64,000 nucleotides of DNA from Bog-473 sp963755495. GTDB lineage: Bacteria > Actinomycetota > Acidimicrobiia > Acidimicrobiales > RAAP-2. The notes under the pieces are model-generated. The model searched no databases and was not told where the DNA came from. It saw only the letters and a program-made list of their open reading frames with translations. The first letter of the stretch is position 1; each line of letters starts with the position of its first letter. The DNA is taken from assembly GCA_963755495.1 (NCBI GenBank), contig CAVWJS010000011.1:62001-126000 (forward strand), given 5' to 3'. Of the stretch, positions 1 to 8,662 are shown in pieces. The translations under genes and the position numbers were made by a program.

Positions 1-275
1 CGCTCCTGCGCTCGTTCGTCTCTTTCGCGGCGGGGCTGGCGGAAATGGCCATCGCAAAGTTCATCCTCTTCACGGTGGTTGGCTGTGCCGTCTGGTGCGC
101 TGCCCTCACCACCGTCGGCTACGAGCTCGGCAGCAGTTATCGCCACGTCCTTAATGGGTTCAGCGATGCCGGATATGTCTTGGCCGTGCTCGCCGTGCTC
201 GCCGTGCTCGCGCTGTTCATTCACCGCCTACGCGTCGTGCGGACAGAGAAGGCGGAGCGAGCCTCACGCGCGTAG
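1..275 (+). CDS. DedA family membrane protein, C-terminal part (cut by window edge)
   Basis: Only the last ~90 residues are present; the frame is open to the left edge of the window from base 3. The visible part begins with RSFVSFAAGLAEM, which matches the conserved R-x-F-V-x-F-x-A-G segment of DedA/SNARE-associated membrane proteins, then a hydrophobic stretch with the typical W and G residues, and a last transmembrane helix made of a VLAVLAVLAVLA run. DedA proteins are inner-membrane proteins linked to lipid flipping and membrane homeostasis. The final helix is encoded by three perfect 9-bp repeats (183-209). A basic tail (RLRVVRTEKAERASR) closes the protein. The family call rests on a short segment. 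Confidence 0.6.
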   Translation, partial: LLRSFVSFAAGLAEMAIAKFILFTVVGCAVWCAALTTVGYELGSSYRHVLNGFSDAGYVLAVLAVLAVLALFIHRLRVVRTEKAERASRA

Positions 276-395
276 CCGTCTACGGACTCGCACCACATGG
301 GCAAATTCCCAATTGCCCCACGGTTCATCGCGGCGAGAAGAGCAGACACGTCTTAGCCCCGTTGGTTGAAACGTGGCAACCGTTCTTTTCACGCC

Positions 396-1667
396 ATGAA
401 CCGAATGCCACGAGTGCCCGCCCATCAGGTCACCACGCGCAACCTGGGCGCGGCGTACCCCTTCATTGCTGAAGCGGGTTTGGGCCAGCGCGGCGTTGTC
501 GTCGGGGACGATCTCCTCGGAGGATCCTTCGTCTTCGATCCCTTCGAGCTCTACACGCAAGGGGTCGTCTCCAATCCCAATATGGTCGTGTTCGGTCAGA
601 TCGGCCGAGGCAAGAGCGCTTTCGTCAAGACCTTTCTGTGGCGCCAAGCGGTCTTCGGGCGCCGCGCCTGGGTGGTTGACCCCAAGGGAGAGTACGGCGA
701 TCTGGCGGCGGCCTGGGGTGTGCGTCCGGTGGCGCTGCGACCCGGAGGATCCATCCGGCTCAACCCGCTCGACGCCGGGCCTGAGCGTCCGGAAGAAGAC
801 GGTCCTGGCGGCACGGCTCGCCGCCAGATGGAGCTACTCACCTCGCTTGCCTGCGCCTGCCTCGCCCGGAACTTGCTGCCCCGTGAACGCGCCGCCCTCG
901 GCCTCGCCCTTTCCGAGGCGACCGTGCGGACGCAGAGCCCGACAGTGCCGTCGGTGGTGGAGGCCCTTCTCGGCCCCACGGCAGAGGCAGCGGGTTCCTT
1001 GCACACTGGATTGCGCGAGCTCTTGGAGGACGGACGCGACGTGGCTCTCGAGCTTCGCCGCTTGGTCCATGGGGATTTGCGCGGGATGTTTGACGGACCC
1101 ACGACGCCGGGGCTCGACCTTTCAGCCCCTCTGGTGATCCTCGACCTCTCAGCTCTCTACACGTCGACTGCGTTAGGGGTGCTGATGGCCTGCGCCACGG
1201 CATGGCTCCAGGCCGCGCTGGCGCGCACCGCATTGGACTCGGGTCCGAGCGGACAGGTGTTTCTGGTAGTCGACGAGGCCTGGGCCATCCTCTCCAACCT
1301 CGGCGTGGCGCGTTGGCTGCAGTCGTCGTGGAAGTTGTCGCGAGCTCTCGGCGTCTCCAATGTGGCCGTGCTGCACCGGGTCTCAGACCTGCATTCCGTC
1401 GGAGCATCCGATTCCGAGCAGGTCGCATTGGCGCAGGGACTCCTGGCGGATTCTGAGACGCGCGTCATCTACGCCCAATCACCGGGAGAGCTCAGCGTTG
1501 CCTCAGACCTGTTGTCGCTCTCGACGACTGAAGCGGAGCTCCTACCGCAACTTCGGCGAGGCGTCGCTCTATGGAAAGTGGGCCAGGGCTCGTTCTTGGT
1601 TCAGCACCGGTTGAGCGCGATGGAGCGATTGCTGGTCAACACCGACGCGGCGATGGGCGCCGGCTGA
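396..1667 (+). CDS. VirB4/TraC-like conjugation-type ATPase (ATPase half only)
   Basis: P-loop ATPase of the VirB4/TraC/HerA group that powers type IV secretion or conjugative DNA transfer at the membrane. Walker A is GQIGRGKSA (about residues 67-75 from the ATG at 396), followed by WVVDPKGEYGDL, a hallmark of this group; Walker B is VFLVVDEAWAIL near residue 290. At ~423 residues it lacks the N-terminal domain of full-length VirB4 (usually ~800 residues), as is common for actinobacterial homologues. The start is uncertain: TTG at 366, ATG at 396 and ATG at 405 are in frame and none has a clear ribosome site. A VirD4-like gene starts five bases after its stop, so the two are very probably co-transcribed. 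Confidence 0.8.
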   Translation: MNRMPRVPAHQVTTRNLGAAYPFIAEAGLGQRGVVVGDDLLGGSFVFDPFELYTQGVVSNPNMVVFGQIGRGKSAFVKTFLWRQAVFGRRAWVVDPKGEYGDLAAAWGVRPVALRPGGSIRLNPLDAGPERPEEDGPGGTARRQMELLTSLACACLARNLLPRERAALGLALSEATVRTQSPTVPSVVEALLGPTAEAAGSLHTGLRELLEDGRDVALELRRLVHGDLRGMFDGPTTPGLDLSAPLVILDLSALYTSTALGVLMACATAWLQAALARTALDSGPSGQVFLVVDEAWAILSNLGVARWLQSSWKLSRALGVSNVAVLHRVSDLHSVGASDSEQVALAQGLLADSETRVIYAQSPGELSVASDLLSLSTTEAELLPQLRRGVALWKVGQGSFLVQHRLSAMERLLVNTDAAMGAG

Positions 1668-1671
1668 TTGC

Positions 1672-3174
1672 GTGCCGGCGCTCTCCGATGCAATTCTCCC
1701 ACTCACCCTCGGCGGAGCACTCTTTGCCGCGATCTCCTGGCCAGGCGCCGCCACACTTCCGTGGCACAAGAAGTCCCACGCGAGAGGCGCCCGTTGGGCG
1801 ACGCGTCGCGACCTGCGCTCCGTGCTGATTCAGCACAACGCTGCACACCCCGGTCGCCTGGCCCTGGGCACGGTACCCGGCATGTTGCATCCAGCCCTGG
1901 TGGTGTCCGAGCAGGCCCAGTCAGTGGTCGTGGTAGGTCCGACCCAGAGCGGGAAGACGACGGCGCTCGCCATCCCGGCGATCCTGGCTTGGGAAGGACC
2001 CGTCGTGGCGGCCAGCGTGAAGAGCGACCTCTTACGGGCGACTAGGAAGCAGCGCAACGAACGGGGGCGGGTGTGGTGTATCGATCCCACCGGGTCCACC
2101 GGAGATCGCCTCAGCTCGTGGTCGCCCCTCACGCCTTGTGGCGAGTGGCCCGAGGCACGGCGCGCTGCCGCCGACCTCGCCGAAACGGCTAAGTCGGACG
2201 GCACGACCGCGGACGGAGAGTTCTGGTATGCGACAGCCGCCAAACTGCTCGCTCCGCTGTTGTTCGCCGCCGCTCGTGATGGCCGAGGGATGGCCGACGT
2301 CGTACGCTGGGTCGACACGCAAGAGGTGAGCGAGGTGTCATTCATCCTCGAACAGGTGGGGCTGCCCGCAGCGCTCGACGCAGCCCGCGCCACGTGGTGT
2401 CGCGACGAGCGCACTCGCAGTTCGGTGTACACGACAACCGAGACAATTTTGGCACCCTTCGCCGGGACACCGTCGCACACGAGCACCGACGCGTTCGAAC
2501 CGGCCGAGCTTCTCGATGGGTGTCACACCCTCTACCTCTGTGCGCCGGCACACGACCAGCGGCGCCTACGGGGCTACTTCACTGCCCTGACCCAGCAGGT
2601 GCTCTCGTACGCCTTCACGAAAGCAACGCGCAGCGGCAAGCCCTTGGATCCGCCGCTGCTCCTCGTGCTCGACGAGGCCGCCCACATCGCACCCCTGTCC
2701 GAGCTCGACGGCCTGGCGGCGACGTGTGCCTCCCACGGGATCCAACTGGTGACCGTGTGGCAGGACCTGGCCCAGGTGCGCGCCCGCTACGGCGCAAGAG
2801 CGCCGACGGTGTTGAACAACCATCGGGCCAAGCTCTTCTTGCCCGGGATCGCCGATCCGGACACGTTGGAATACGCCAGCCGTCTCATCGGCGAACAGGA
2901 TGTCACCACGCCGTCGGTCACCCGCGACACCAAAGGCGGCCGCTCGACTACCTCGACCACGGGACCGCGCCGCCTCCTCGCGCCCGAGGAACTTCGCTGT
3001 TTGCGGCGGGGGGAGGCCGTGCTCGTCTACGGCACCCTGCCGCCAACCCAGCTCCGCCTTCGACCTTGGTGGGAACGCCCTAGGACCCGGGGTCTTTTGT
3101 CGAAGTTTCGGGGAAGGCGCCGATCATCTGACGCACGCTCGGTGACTCCATCAACGCCGTCAGGTCGGTGGTGA
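1672..3174 (+). CDS. VirD4/TraG-type coupling protein (conjugative DNA transfer family)
   Basis: Predicted coupling ATPase that brings DNA or protein substrates to a type IV secretion channel. It has a weak N-terminal hydrophobic segment (~9-24), Walker A GPTQSGKTT (~89-97), the family motif VKSDLL shortly after, and Walker B LLLVLDEAAHIAP near residue 330, followed by HGIQLVTVWQDLAQ, where VirD4/TraG proteins have a conserved glutamine region. Length is 500 residues, normal for short actinobacterial members. It starts with GTG five bases after the VirB4-like gene. Its last 95 bases overlap the end of the convergent PIG-L gene. No relaxase or pilus gene lies downstream, so any further transfer genes must lie left of the window or be absent. 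Confidence 0.82.
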   Translation: MPALSDAILPLTLGGALFAAISWPGAATLPWHKKSHARGARWATRRDLRSVLIQHNAAHPGRLALGTVPGMLHPALVVSEQAQSVVVVGPTQSGKTTALAIPAILAWEGPVVAASVKSDLLRATRKQRNERGRVWCIDPTGSTGDRLSSWSPLTPCGEWPEARRAAADLAETAKSDGTTADGEFWYATAAKLLAPLLFAAARDGRGMADVVRWVDTQEVSEVSFILEQVGLPAALDAARATWCRDERTRSSVYTTTETILAPFAGTPSHTSTDAFEPAELLDGCHTLYLCAPAHDQRRLRGYFTALTQQVLSYAFTKATRSGKPLDPPLLLVLDEAAHIAPLSELDGLAATCASHGIQLVTVWQDLAQVRARYGARAPTVLNNHRAKLFLPGIADPDTLEYASRLIGEQDVTTPSVTRDTKGGRSTTSTTGPRRLLAPEELRCLRRGEAVLVYGTLPPTQLRLRPWWERPRTRGLLSKFRGRRRSSDARSVTPSTPSGRW

Positions 3175-3892
3175 ACTGCTCGTCGAGGAGCGGGCCCTCG
3201 TCGAGCTGGTGGGCCTCGGAGGCCATCCAACGCCGCCCGACCCTTCGGACCTCGGTAAGCACCTCGGCATAGGGTAGGGAACTGGCGGCGGCCGAACCAA
3301 AGCCGAAGACACGCTCGGAGCCCAATACGGCATTGGCGGTGGCCCGTCCGGCGACCAGGCGCCGGTAGTCGTTGCGCTCGAGCTCACCCTGATACGCCTC
3401 CAGAATGTGCAACATCCGCACAAGAGACGCCTCACCGAACGGGTGGAAGACGTTGGGCGCGGGGAGATCCCCCCAGAGACCCCACATCCACCAGCGCACG
3501 GTGGGGGGCAACGACGCCATTGCCTGTTGCACGCCCCGCGCCACGGTCTCGTGCCCATGGTGCACGTCATGGGGGGACGGCGACACGACAACGGACGCCC
3601 CGTAAGAGACCACAATGCCAGGCAGTTCCAATGCCACCCGCTCTGTCGCACCTGCAAGGTCGTCGTGGCGCGAGATGCCAACGGGAGGCTCGAAAAGGAT
3701 CGGCAAGAAGTTTGCGCGTCGCGAGGCTTCCTCGAACTCCGCCCGGCGACGATCCCAATCTTGGGGCAGGCCCAGGCTTACGCCGACACTGACGACTTGC
3801 CAGCCCCGATCGAGGAGATGGAGGAGAACACCGGGACAGCCAAGTGCCTCGTCGTCGGGATGGGGCGCAACGTGCACGAGCGTTGGTGACAT
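3080..3892 (-). CDS. PIG-L family N-acetylglucosamine-type deacetylase
   Basis: Zinc-dependent deacetylase of the PIG-L/LmbE fold, a family that includes mycothiol-pathway MshB and Mca. The N-terminus carries HPDDE (residues 11-15) after a short beta strand, the signature metal and catalytic motif. A second metal-site region, SPHDVHHGHE, lies near residue 115. Length is 270 residues, usual for the family. No export signal is visible, so it should be cytoplasmic. The substrate cannot be read from the sequence; no other mycothiol gene is nearby. Its C-terminal end overlaps the convergent coupling-protein gene by 95 bases. Confidence 0.85.
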   Translation of the reverse strand: MSPTLVHVAPHPDDEALGCPGVLLHLLDRGWQVVSVGVSLGLPQDWDRRRAEFEEASRRANFLPILFEPPVGISRHDDLAGATERVALELPGIVVSYGASVVVSPSPHDVHHGHETVARGVQQAMASLPPTVRWWMWGLWGDLPAPNVFHPFGEASLVRMLHILEAYQGELERNDYRRLVAGRATANAVLGSERVFGFGSAAASSLPYAEVLTEVRRVGRRWMASEAHQLDEGPLLDEQFTTDLTALMESPSVRQMIGAFPETSTKDPGS

Positions 3893-3959
3893 CGTCTCGA
3901 GGCTACGCCTGCCGCTCAGGCTGAATAGCGCCGAGAAGCACCGAGGTCGCGAGTGCGAC

Positions 3960-4811
3960 CTACTCGGCCGTGCGCGCTTTGAAGAAGTGTGCGGCCAGCG
4001 GCGCGCAGATCGCCAGAATGGCGACGGACCAGATCAGCGCCGCTTCTACCGGGTGCTGCATGGGCCAAGCCGGATTTGTACCTGACGGGTTGGGATTACC
4101 GAACAGATGCCGGGCAGCCGCCGTGACCGAACTGACCGGGTTCCAGTTGGCGATCGCCTGCAACCAGCCGGGCATGCCCGCCGTGGGCACGAGCGAGTTA
4201 GAGATGAAGGCCAAGGGGAACAAGAAGATGAAACCGATTGATTGCGCCGATTCGGGCCCCTTGCTGTTGAGGCCGAAGCACGCCGAGGCCCAGCAAAGTG
4301 AGTAGCTGAAGAACAGGGCAATGGCGAAGCCGCCGATTACCGACGGGATGCTCGCATCGGGCCTCCATCCGACTGCCAGGCCGGTAAGTGCCACGATGAT
4401 GACGCATACCGTGGCCGAAAGCAGGTCCGAGAGCGAACGGCCCACCAAGATGGCGGCGCGCCACATGGGCATCGTCCGGAAGCGATCGATGACTCCTTCG
4501 TGCAAGTCGGTGCTCAAGCCGACCGCCGTGCCCATGGTCGACGTGGTCAGGTTCAAGGTGAGTAGACCGGCCAGGGCGAAGTCCTTGTAGTTGCCACCGG
4601 CGATCGGAATTCCCGAACCGAACACGTAGATGAAGAGCAGCGTGAACAGTACTGGCTGCACCGTCACGTCGGAGAGCTGCATGGGTTCACGCGCCACGTG
4701 AATGAGATTGCGCCGGGTCAGCGCCCACACGTCGGACACCCGGCTGGTGAAGGGGCTTGCGGGGCGGCGGGGGGTGACTTCACGCAACGAGGGAACGACG
4801 GCGGTGGTCAC
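3960..4811 (-). CDS. ABC-2 type transporter permease (DrrB-like)
   Basis: Membrane half of an ABC exporter. After a ~30-residue cytoplasmic start, the protein shows LTRRNLIHVAREPMQLSDV, typical of DrrB/NodJ-type permeases, then about six hydrophobic helices, including a segment with the family-typical PTAGMPGWLQAIANWNPVSS before the last helix. Length is 283 residues. The start overlaps the stop of the upstream ATPase gene by 4 bases (ATGA), which indicates translational coupling. Such pairs export drugs or lipids; the substrate is unknown. It is likely controlled by the divergent TetR gene. Confidence 0.88.
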   Translation of the reverse strand: MTTAVVPSLREVTPRRPASPFTSRVSDVWALTRRNLIHVAREPMQLSDVTVQPVLFTLLFIYVFGSGIPIAGGNYKDFALAGLLTLNLTTSTMGTAVGLSTDLHEGVIDRFRTMPMWRAAILVGRSLSDLLSATVCVIIVALTGLAVGWRPDASIPSVIGGFAIALFFSYSLCWASACFGLNSKGPESAQSIGFIFLFPLAFISNSLVPTAGMPGWLQAIANWNPVSSVTAAARHLFGNPNPSGTNPAWPMQHPVEAALIWSVAILAICAPLAAHFFKARTAE

Positions 4812-5803
4812 AGGGTGGCTCCTTCGAGTGTGCGAGCGATCTCATCCGCGGCCAGGTTGTCGTCGACGGCCGGATGGCCGGTAAGGGAGAAGAAGACGTC
4901 GTCGAGTGAGGGAGGTCGCACCTCGATGTTGTCGACGAGAATGTCCGCCGCATCCAGCGCGCGCACGACAATCGTGGCCAGACCGGGGGAGTTGTCGACG
5001 GCGGCATCGAGCTGGCGCCCGTCGTCACTTATATGGATCCGCCCCTCGACCAGCTGCTGCAATGCACGGAGGGCGCCCTCGTGCGGCGCAGCCAAGGTGA
5101 CGACAAGGCGCGCTCCCTTGCTGGCTTCTTTGAGCTCGCGTGGCGTCCCCTCGGCAATGACACGCCCATGGTCGATGACGATGATCTGGTCGGCCAGCGT
5201 GTCGGCCTCCTCCAGGTATTGGGTCGTCAGCAGGAGGGTCACACCTTCACCCACGAGCTCACGGATGACGTCCCACACCCGCTGGCGGCTGGTGGGGTCG
5301 AGCCCGGTCGTCGGCTCGTCGAGGAAGAGCACGGGCGGCCGTGTCATGAGGCCGGCTGCCAGATCGAGGCGTCGGCGCATGCCGCCTGAGTACCCTTTCA
5401 GGATCCGGTCGGCGGCGAACGTCAACTCGAAGCGATCCAATAGTTCGGCTGCCCGCTCCCGCGCGGCGGCACGTCCCATGCGGCTCAACTCCCCGACCAG
5501 CGCCAGGTTCTGGCGCCCGGTGAGCAGGCCGTCGAGGGTGGCATCCTGCGCCGTCACGCCGATGTTGCGGCGGACGTCGGCGGCTTGAGTACGGATGTCG
5601 TAACCAGCCACGGTGGCTTGGCCCCCGTCTGGGGTGGCCAACGTGGTCAAGATCCGTACCGCAGTCGTCTTGCCGGCTCCGTTGGGGCCCAGTACCCCCA
5701 GAATGGAGCCGGCGGGAATGGAGAAACTGACGCCGTCCAGCGCCTGCGTTTCCCCGTAGGCCTTGGTCAGTCCGTCTGCCTCGATCATCTTCAGCGGTGG
5801 CAT
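4808..5803 (-). CDS. ABC transporter ATP-binding protein (DrrA-like)
   Basis: ATPase of the DrrAB-type exporter. Walker A GPNGAGKTT is at ~39-47, the ABC signature reads YSGGMRRRLDLA, and Walker B is VLFLDEPTTGLDP. A C-terminal regulatory extension of about 100 residues, usual for DrrA, ends with RPPSLDDVFFSLTGH. Length is 331 residues. It forms a two-gene unit with the permease. The first in-frame ATG gives MPPLKMIEADGLTKAYG, so ABC strand 1 begins where expected. The gene is divergent from a TetR regulator across 75 bases that hold two copies of a palindromic operator, so local repression is likely. Confidence 0.92.
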   Translation of the reverse strand: MPPLKMIEADGLTKAYGETQALDGVSFSIPAGSILGVLGPNGAGKTTAVRILTTLATPDGGQATVAGYDIRTQAADVRRNIGVTAQDATLDGLLTGRQNLALVGELSRMGRAAARERAAELLDRFELTFAADRILKGYSGGMRRRLDLAAGLMTRPPVLFLDEPTTGLDPTSRQRVWDVIRELVGEGVTLLLTTQYLEEADTLADQIIVIDHGRVIAEGTPRELKEASKGARLVVTLAAPHEGALRALQQLVEGRIHISDDGRQLDAAVDNSPGLATIVVRALDAADILVDNIEVRPPSLDDVFFSLTGHPAVDDNLAADEIARTLEGATL

Positions 5804-5808
5804 ATCTT

Positions 5809-5866
5809 CCTTACCGGTCGGCTAGTCACTTCGCATGGTATGCGGCAAACTTACCGGTCGTCAAGT
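5809..5866. promoter_or_regulatory. Two-copy TetR-type operator between drrA-like and tetR
   Basis: Two 18-bp copies of the same site lie 40 bp apart, at 5809-5826 (CCTTACCGGTCGGCTAGT) and 5849-5866 (ACTTACCGGTCGTCAAGT). The second is a good palindrome of form ACTTnnCGnnCGnnAAGT; the first is a slightly degenerate copy. Between them is a separate hairpin-like palindrome CGCAT-GGT-ATGCG (5832-5844). The 40-bp spacing is close to four helical turns. TetR dimers usually bind 15-20 bp palindromes in exactly this divergent position. Binding itself is inference. Confidence 0.7.
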
Positions 5867-5878
5867 AATATATGGGAT

Positions 5879-6478
5879 GTGGCCCAGACTGACAGCACCG
5901 CCCTCACCGACTTCGCCCCCATCACCGAGCTCCGCGTGAGCACCCGAGAGCGCATTCTCGACGTGGCACTGGACCTCTTCATTGAGAAGGGATTCGACAA
6001 GACGTCACTGCGGGAGATCGCCGAGCAACTGGGGGTAACGAAAGCGGCGCTCTACTACCACTTCGCCAGCAAGGAAGACATTTTGATGGCGCTCCATCTG
6101 CGCCTCCACGAGTTCGGCTTTGAGGCGCTCAGCCAGTTGGGTGACGAGCCCACGGTGGAGCGCTGGGCTGAAGTCCTCAACAAGATCATCGATCAGATGC
6201 TGGCCCACCGGAAGATTTTCCTCCTCCATCAAAGAAACGAAGCCGCCTTCGAGGCGCTCCATCGGGAGGAACACGACGCCCAGCACGAAGACCTCCAGGC
6301 CAGCCTCGAGCGCGTGCTCTCCGATGGCCGACTCTCGGTACACGACCGCGTCCGCATGGCCGCTTCGTTCGGTGCCGTCGTGGGCGGGATCTTCGAGTCG
6401 GGCGACGCCTTCAGCGACGTTCCGTCGTCGGTGCTCAGCGAGATACTGCGCGACGCTGTTGGCGACCTTCTTCGCTGA
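5879..6478 (+). CDS. TetR/AcrR family transcriptional regulator
   Basis: Helix-turn-helix repressor of about 199 residues. The N-terminal TetR domain reads STRERILDVALDLFIEKG, then TSLREIAEQLGVTKAALYYH with the recognition helix, and FASKEDIL. The C-terminal ligand-binding domain is helical. I chose the GTG at 5879 because the frame is open far upstream, but only this start gives a usual TetR N-terminus (VAQTDST...) and leaves the operators outside the gene; the second operator ends 13 bases before it. The short or absent leader suggests a leaderless or near-leaderless message. It probably represses the divergent ABC exporter and itself. Confidence 0.88.
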   Translation: MAQTDSTALTDFAPITELRVSTRERILDVALDLFIEKGFDKTSLREIAEQLGVTKAALYYHFASKEDILMALHLRLHEFGFEALSQLGDEPTVERWAEVLNKIIDQMLAHRKIFLLHQRNEAAFEALHREEHDAQHEDLQASLERVLSDGRLSVHDRVRMAASFGAVVGGIFESGDAFSDVPSSVLSEILRDAVGDLLR

Positions 6479-6504
6479 CCGGCCACCGACCCGGCCACGC
6501 CGGA

Positions 6505-7314
6505 GTGCATGAGTACAGTGCGAACGTGGCACTCACTCCAAGCGACGTCCCGGCCGAGCATCCCTTCACCCTCTCCATCGACGTGGGGGGAACCGGGCTG
6601 AAGGCATCGGTGCTGAGCAAGACCGGCACCATGGTGGCTGACCGGGTCAGAGTCGACACCAAGTACCCGCTGCCCCCTGACGGCGACGAGGGGCTCATTC
6701 CTGCCCTCACTGCGTTGGTCAAGCCGCTGCCCGAAGCAGACCGGATCTCGTGCGGATTTCCCGGCATGGTCCGCAACGGTGTCGTCCTCAGCGCCCCCCA
6801 CTTCGTCTGCAAGAAAGGCCCTGGTTCGCCGGTCGACAAGAAGCTGTCGGACGCCTGGGACCATTTCGATCTGGCCACCGCCCTTTCGACCGCACTGGGC
6901 AAGCCGGCGAAGGTGGCCAATGATGCCGACGTGCAGGGTGCCGCGGTGGTTCAGGGGAAGGGCCTCGAGGTGGTGATCACCCTCGGAACGGGGATGGGGA
7001 GTGCGTTCTTTATGGACGGCCACCTCATGCCCCACCTCGAACTGGGTCACCACCCGTTCCGCAAGGACGAGTCGTACGACGACAATCTGGGTGAGTTGGC
7101 TCGCAAGAACAAGGGCGACGCCAGCTGGAACCATCGGGTCCGTGAAGCCATCAGCACGATCAATGCCCTGTTTTTCTACGACCATCTCTACATCGGGGGC
7201 GGGAACGCCCGAAGGGTGGACCGCGACGAACTGGGTGACGCTCTGGAGCACATCACAATCGTCGACAACACCGCCGGCATTCTCGGCGGCATCAAGCTGT
7301 GGGAGGTCTCCTGA
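6505..7314 (+). CDS. ROK-family sugar kinase, polyphosphate-glucokinase-like
   Basis: Kinase that phosphorylates glucose or a related sugar; in the closest actinobacterial family (PpgK) polyphosphate can replace ATP. The phosphate-binding loop is SIDVGGTGLKAS near residues 24-35, the catalytic region is KVANDADVQG, and the second nucleotide loop is ITLGTGMGSAFF. The stretch HLELGHHPFR resembles the PpgK-type HLELGHHPF. ROK zinc-site cysteines are absent, as expected for PpgK. Length is 269 residues from GTG 6505; an in-frame GTG at 6526 is equally possible. It lies 26 bases after tetR, but co-transcription is unproven. Phosphate donor choice is inference. Confidence 0.75.
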   Translation: MHEYSANVALTPSDVPAEHPFTLSIDVGGTGLKASVLSKTGTMVADRVRVDTKYPLPPDGDEGLIPALTALVKPLPEADRISCGFPGMVRNGVVLSAPHFVCKKGPGSPVDKKLSDAWDHFDLATALSTALGKPAKVANDADVQGAAVVQGKGLEVVITLGTGMGSAFFMDGHLMPHLELGHHPFRKDESYDDNLGELARKNKGDASWNHRVREAISTINALFFYDHLYIGGGNARRVDRDELGDALEHITIVDNTAGILGGIKLWEVS

Positions 7315-7512
7315 GTTCGACGCAGGCCTCGGTGCGTCTTTAGGGGGCAGGTCGAGGTTGGACGGGTGGTACACGTTCCATGGAACGACCGCCTGAATCC
7401 GGGTCTCGGGTGGCTCGATTTCCAACTCGTCTAAGGTAGAACGCTGTCGGCAACTGCCACGAGCAGTCGACCGGCCGTTCCAGGGGTAAAAGCCCAGGTG
7501 AGTAGTTACCCA

Positions 7513-7586
7513 GCGCTCGTAGCTCAACGGACTAGAGCATCTGACTACGGATCAGAAGGTTGGGGGTTCGAATCCCTCCGAGCGCG
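7513..7586 (+). tRNA. tRNA-Arg (anticodon ACG)
   Basis: Cloverleaf folds cleanly: acceptor GCGCTCG pairs with CGAGCGC, D arm AGCTCAAC...GAGC, anticodon stem CTGA/TCAG around loop CTACGGA (anticodon ACG), T arm GGGGGTTCGAATCCCTC. The discriminator is G and no CCA is encoded. The A34 of this tRNA is the substrate of the TadA deaminase encoded at 50818-51291. Confidence 0.95.
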
Positions 7587-7679
7587 CAAACTGGCCGAGT
7601 CCCCAGATCGGGGTGAGTATCGGACGTGTAGCCTGGCGCGTGTATTTTCGTTCGTCTGCTGAAGGGGAGGAAACGGGAC

Positions 7680-8576
7680 ATGTCAGGTCGGTTTGAGGGT
7701 AAGAGCATCGTCATCACGGGTGGCGGCGCTGGACTTGGACGCGAGTGCGCCATCCAGTGGAGTGCCGAGGGGGGCAAGATTGTTGTTACCGACCTGGTCG
7801 AGGATCGAGCCCAAGCCGTAGCCAAGGAGATTTTGGGTGCGGGCGGAGAGGCGGTCGGTCTGAAGGCCGATGTCAGGATTGAAGCCGAGGTCGCGCAGGC
7901 CGTCGGAGCCGCGGTAGAGAACTTTGGGCGGCTCGACATCATGTTCGCCAACGCCGGACGCTCACTGCCCGGCGGGCCCTCCATCGAGGACACCACAGAA
8001 GAGCAGTGGGACGACGTGACCAACACCGTCTACCGCGGCGTGTTCTTCTCCGGCAAGCACGCCTGTCACCAGATGAAAAAGCAGGGCGGCGGCAACATCG
8101 TTGTCACAACCTCGGCTGCTGGAATCAACGCCTATCCCGTCGGCTTCGGCGCCTACGCCGCGGGCAAGGCCGGCGCCATCGGTCTGGTGCACAGCATGGC
8201 GACCGAGTGGGGAAGGTACGGCATCCGGGTCAACGGTCTAGCTCCGACCCATGGGATGTCCATCAACTTCGCACTCCCACTGGACGCACCTGTACTCAAT
8301 CTGTCCTACGAGGAATTTGCCCTTCAGCAGTCGGGCGAGGAATGGAGTGACGATCGGTTCGTTGGACCACTGAAGAAGGTCGGTCGGCCACCGAGCCTGA
8401 AGGACAACGCAGCAGTTGCGACCTTCTTGGCCTCGGATGACTCGGCCTACCTGTCGGGTCTCGTTATCCCGGCCTGCGACGGGGGCAACTTTGCCATGAC
8501 GTCGATCCACTTCGAGAAGACGTGGACGAGCATCGAAGACATGGCCGCCCCCGCTCTCGACGAGCCGGCGAGCTGA
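7680..8576 (+). CDS. SDR family oxidoreductase
   Basis: NAD(P)-dependent short-chain dehydrogenase, 298 residues. The cofactor-binding glycine motif is TGGGAGLGRE near residues 14-23, an aspartate after strand 2 (VTDLVED) hints at NAD preference, NAG occurs as FANAG, and the catalytic pair is in YAAGK. A strong Shine-Dalgarno (AAGGGGAGGAAAC) precedes ATG 7680. A roughly 20-residue insertion after the catalytic region (PLDAPVLNLSYEEFALQQSG) suggests a substrate cap. The carboxyl end EKTWTSIEDMAAPALDEPAS is unusually long. It stands alone after tRNA-Arg; the substrate is unknown. Confidence 0.88.
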   Translation: MSGRFEGKSIVITGGGAGLGRECAIQWSAEGGKIVVTDLVEDRAQAVAKEILGAGGEAVGLKADVRIEAEVAQAVGAAVENFGRLDIMFANAGRSLPGGPSIEDTTEEQWDDVTNTVYRGVFFSGKHACHQMKKQGGGNIVVTTSAAGINAYPVGFGAYAAGKAGAIGLVHSMATEWGRYGIRVNGLAPTHGMSINFALPLDAPVLNLSYEEFALQQSGEEWSDDRFVGPLKKVGRPPSLKDNAAVATFLASDDSAYLSGLVIPACDGGNFAMTSIHFEKTWTSIEDMAAPALDEPAS

Positions 8577-8662
8577 CCACCAAAACTTCACCAGGCCGAT
8601 TCGCCAAGACACGCGCACTCGTCCCGTAGTGTGAGCCGTTGACGCCTCCAAGGAGCGAATGA

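Noticed and set aside
5832..5844. CGCAT-GGT-ATGCG as a separate gene terminator
   Set aside because: Located between divergent promoters and operators with no upstream transcript to end; better seen as part of the regulatory region.
6229..7527. 432-codon minus-strand open frame
   Set aside because: Antisense to TetR and the ROK kinase, both with clear motifs.
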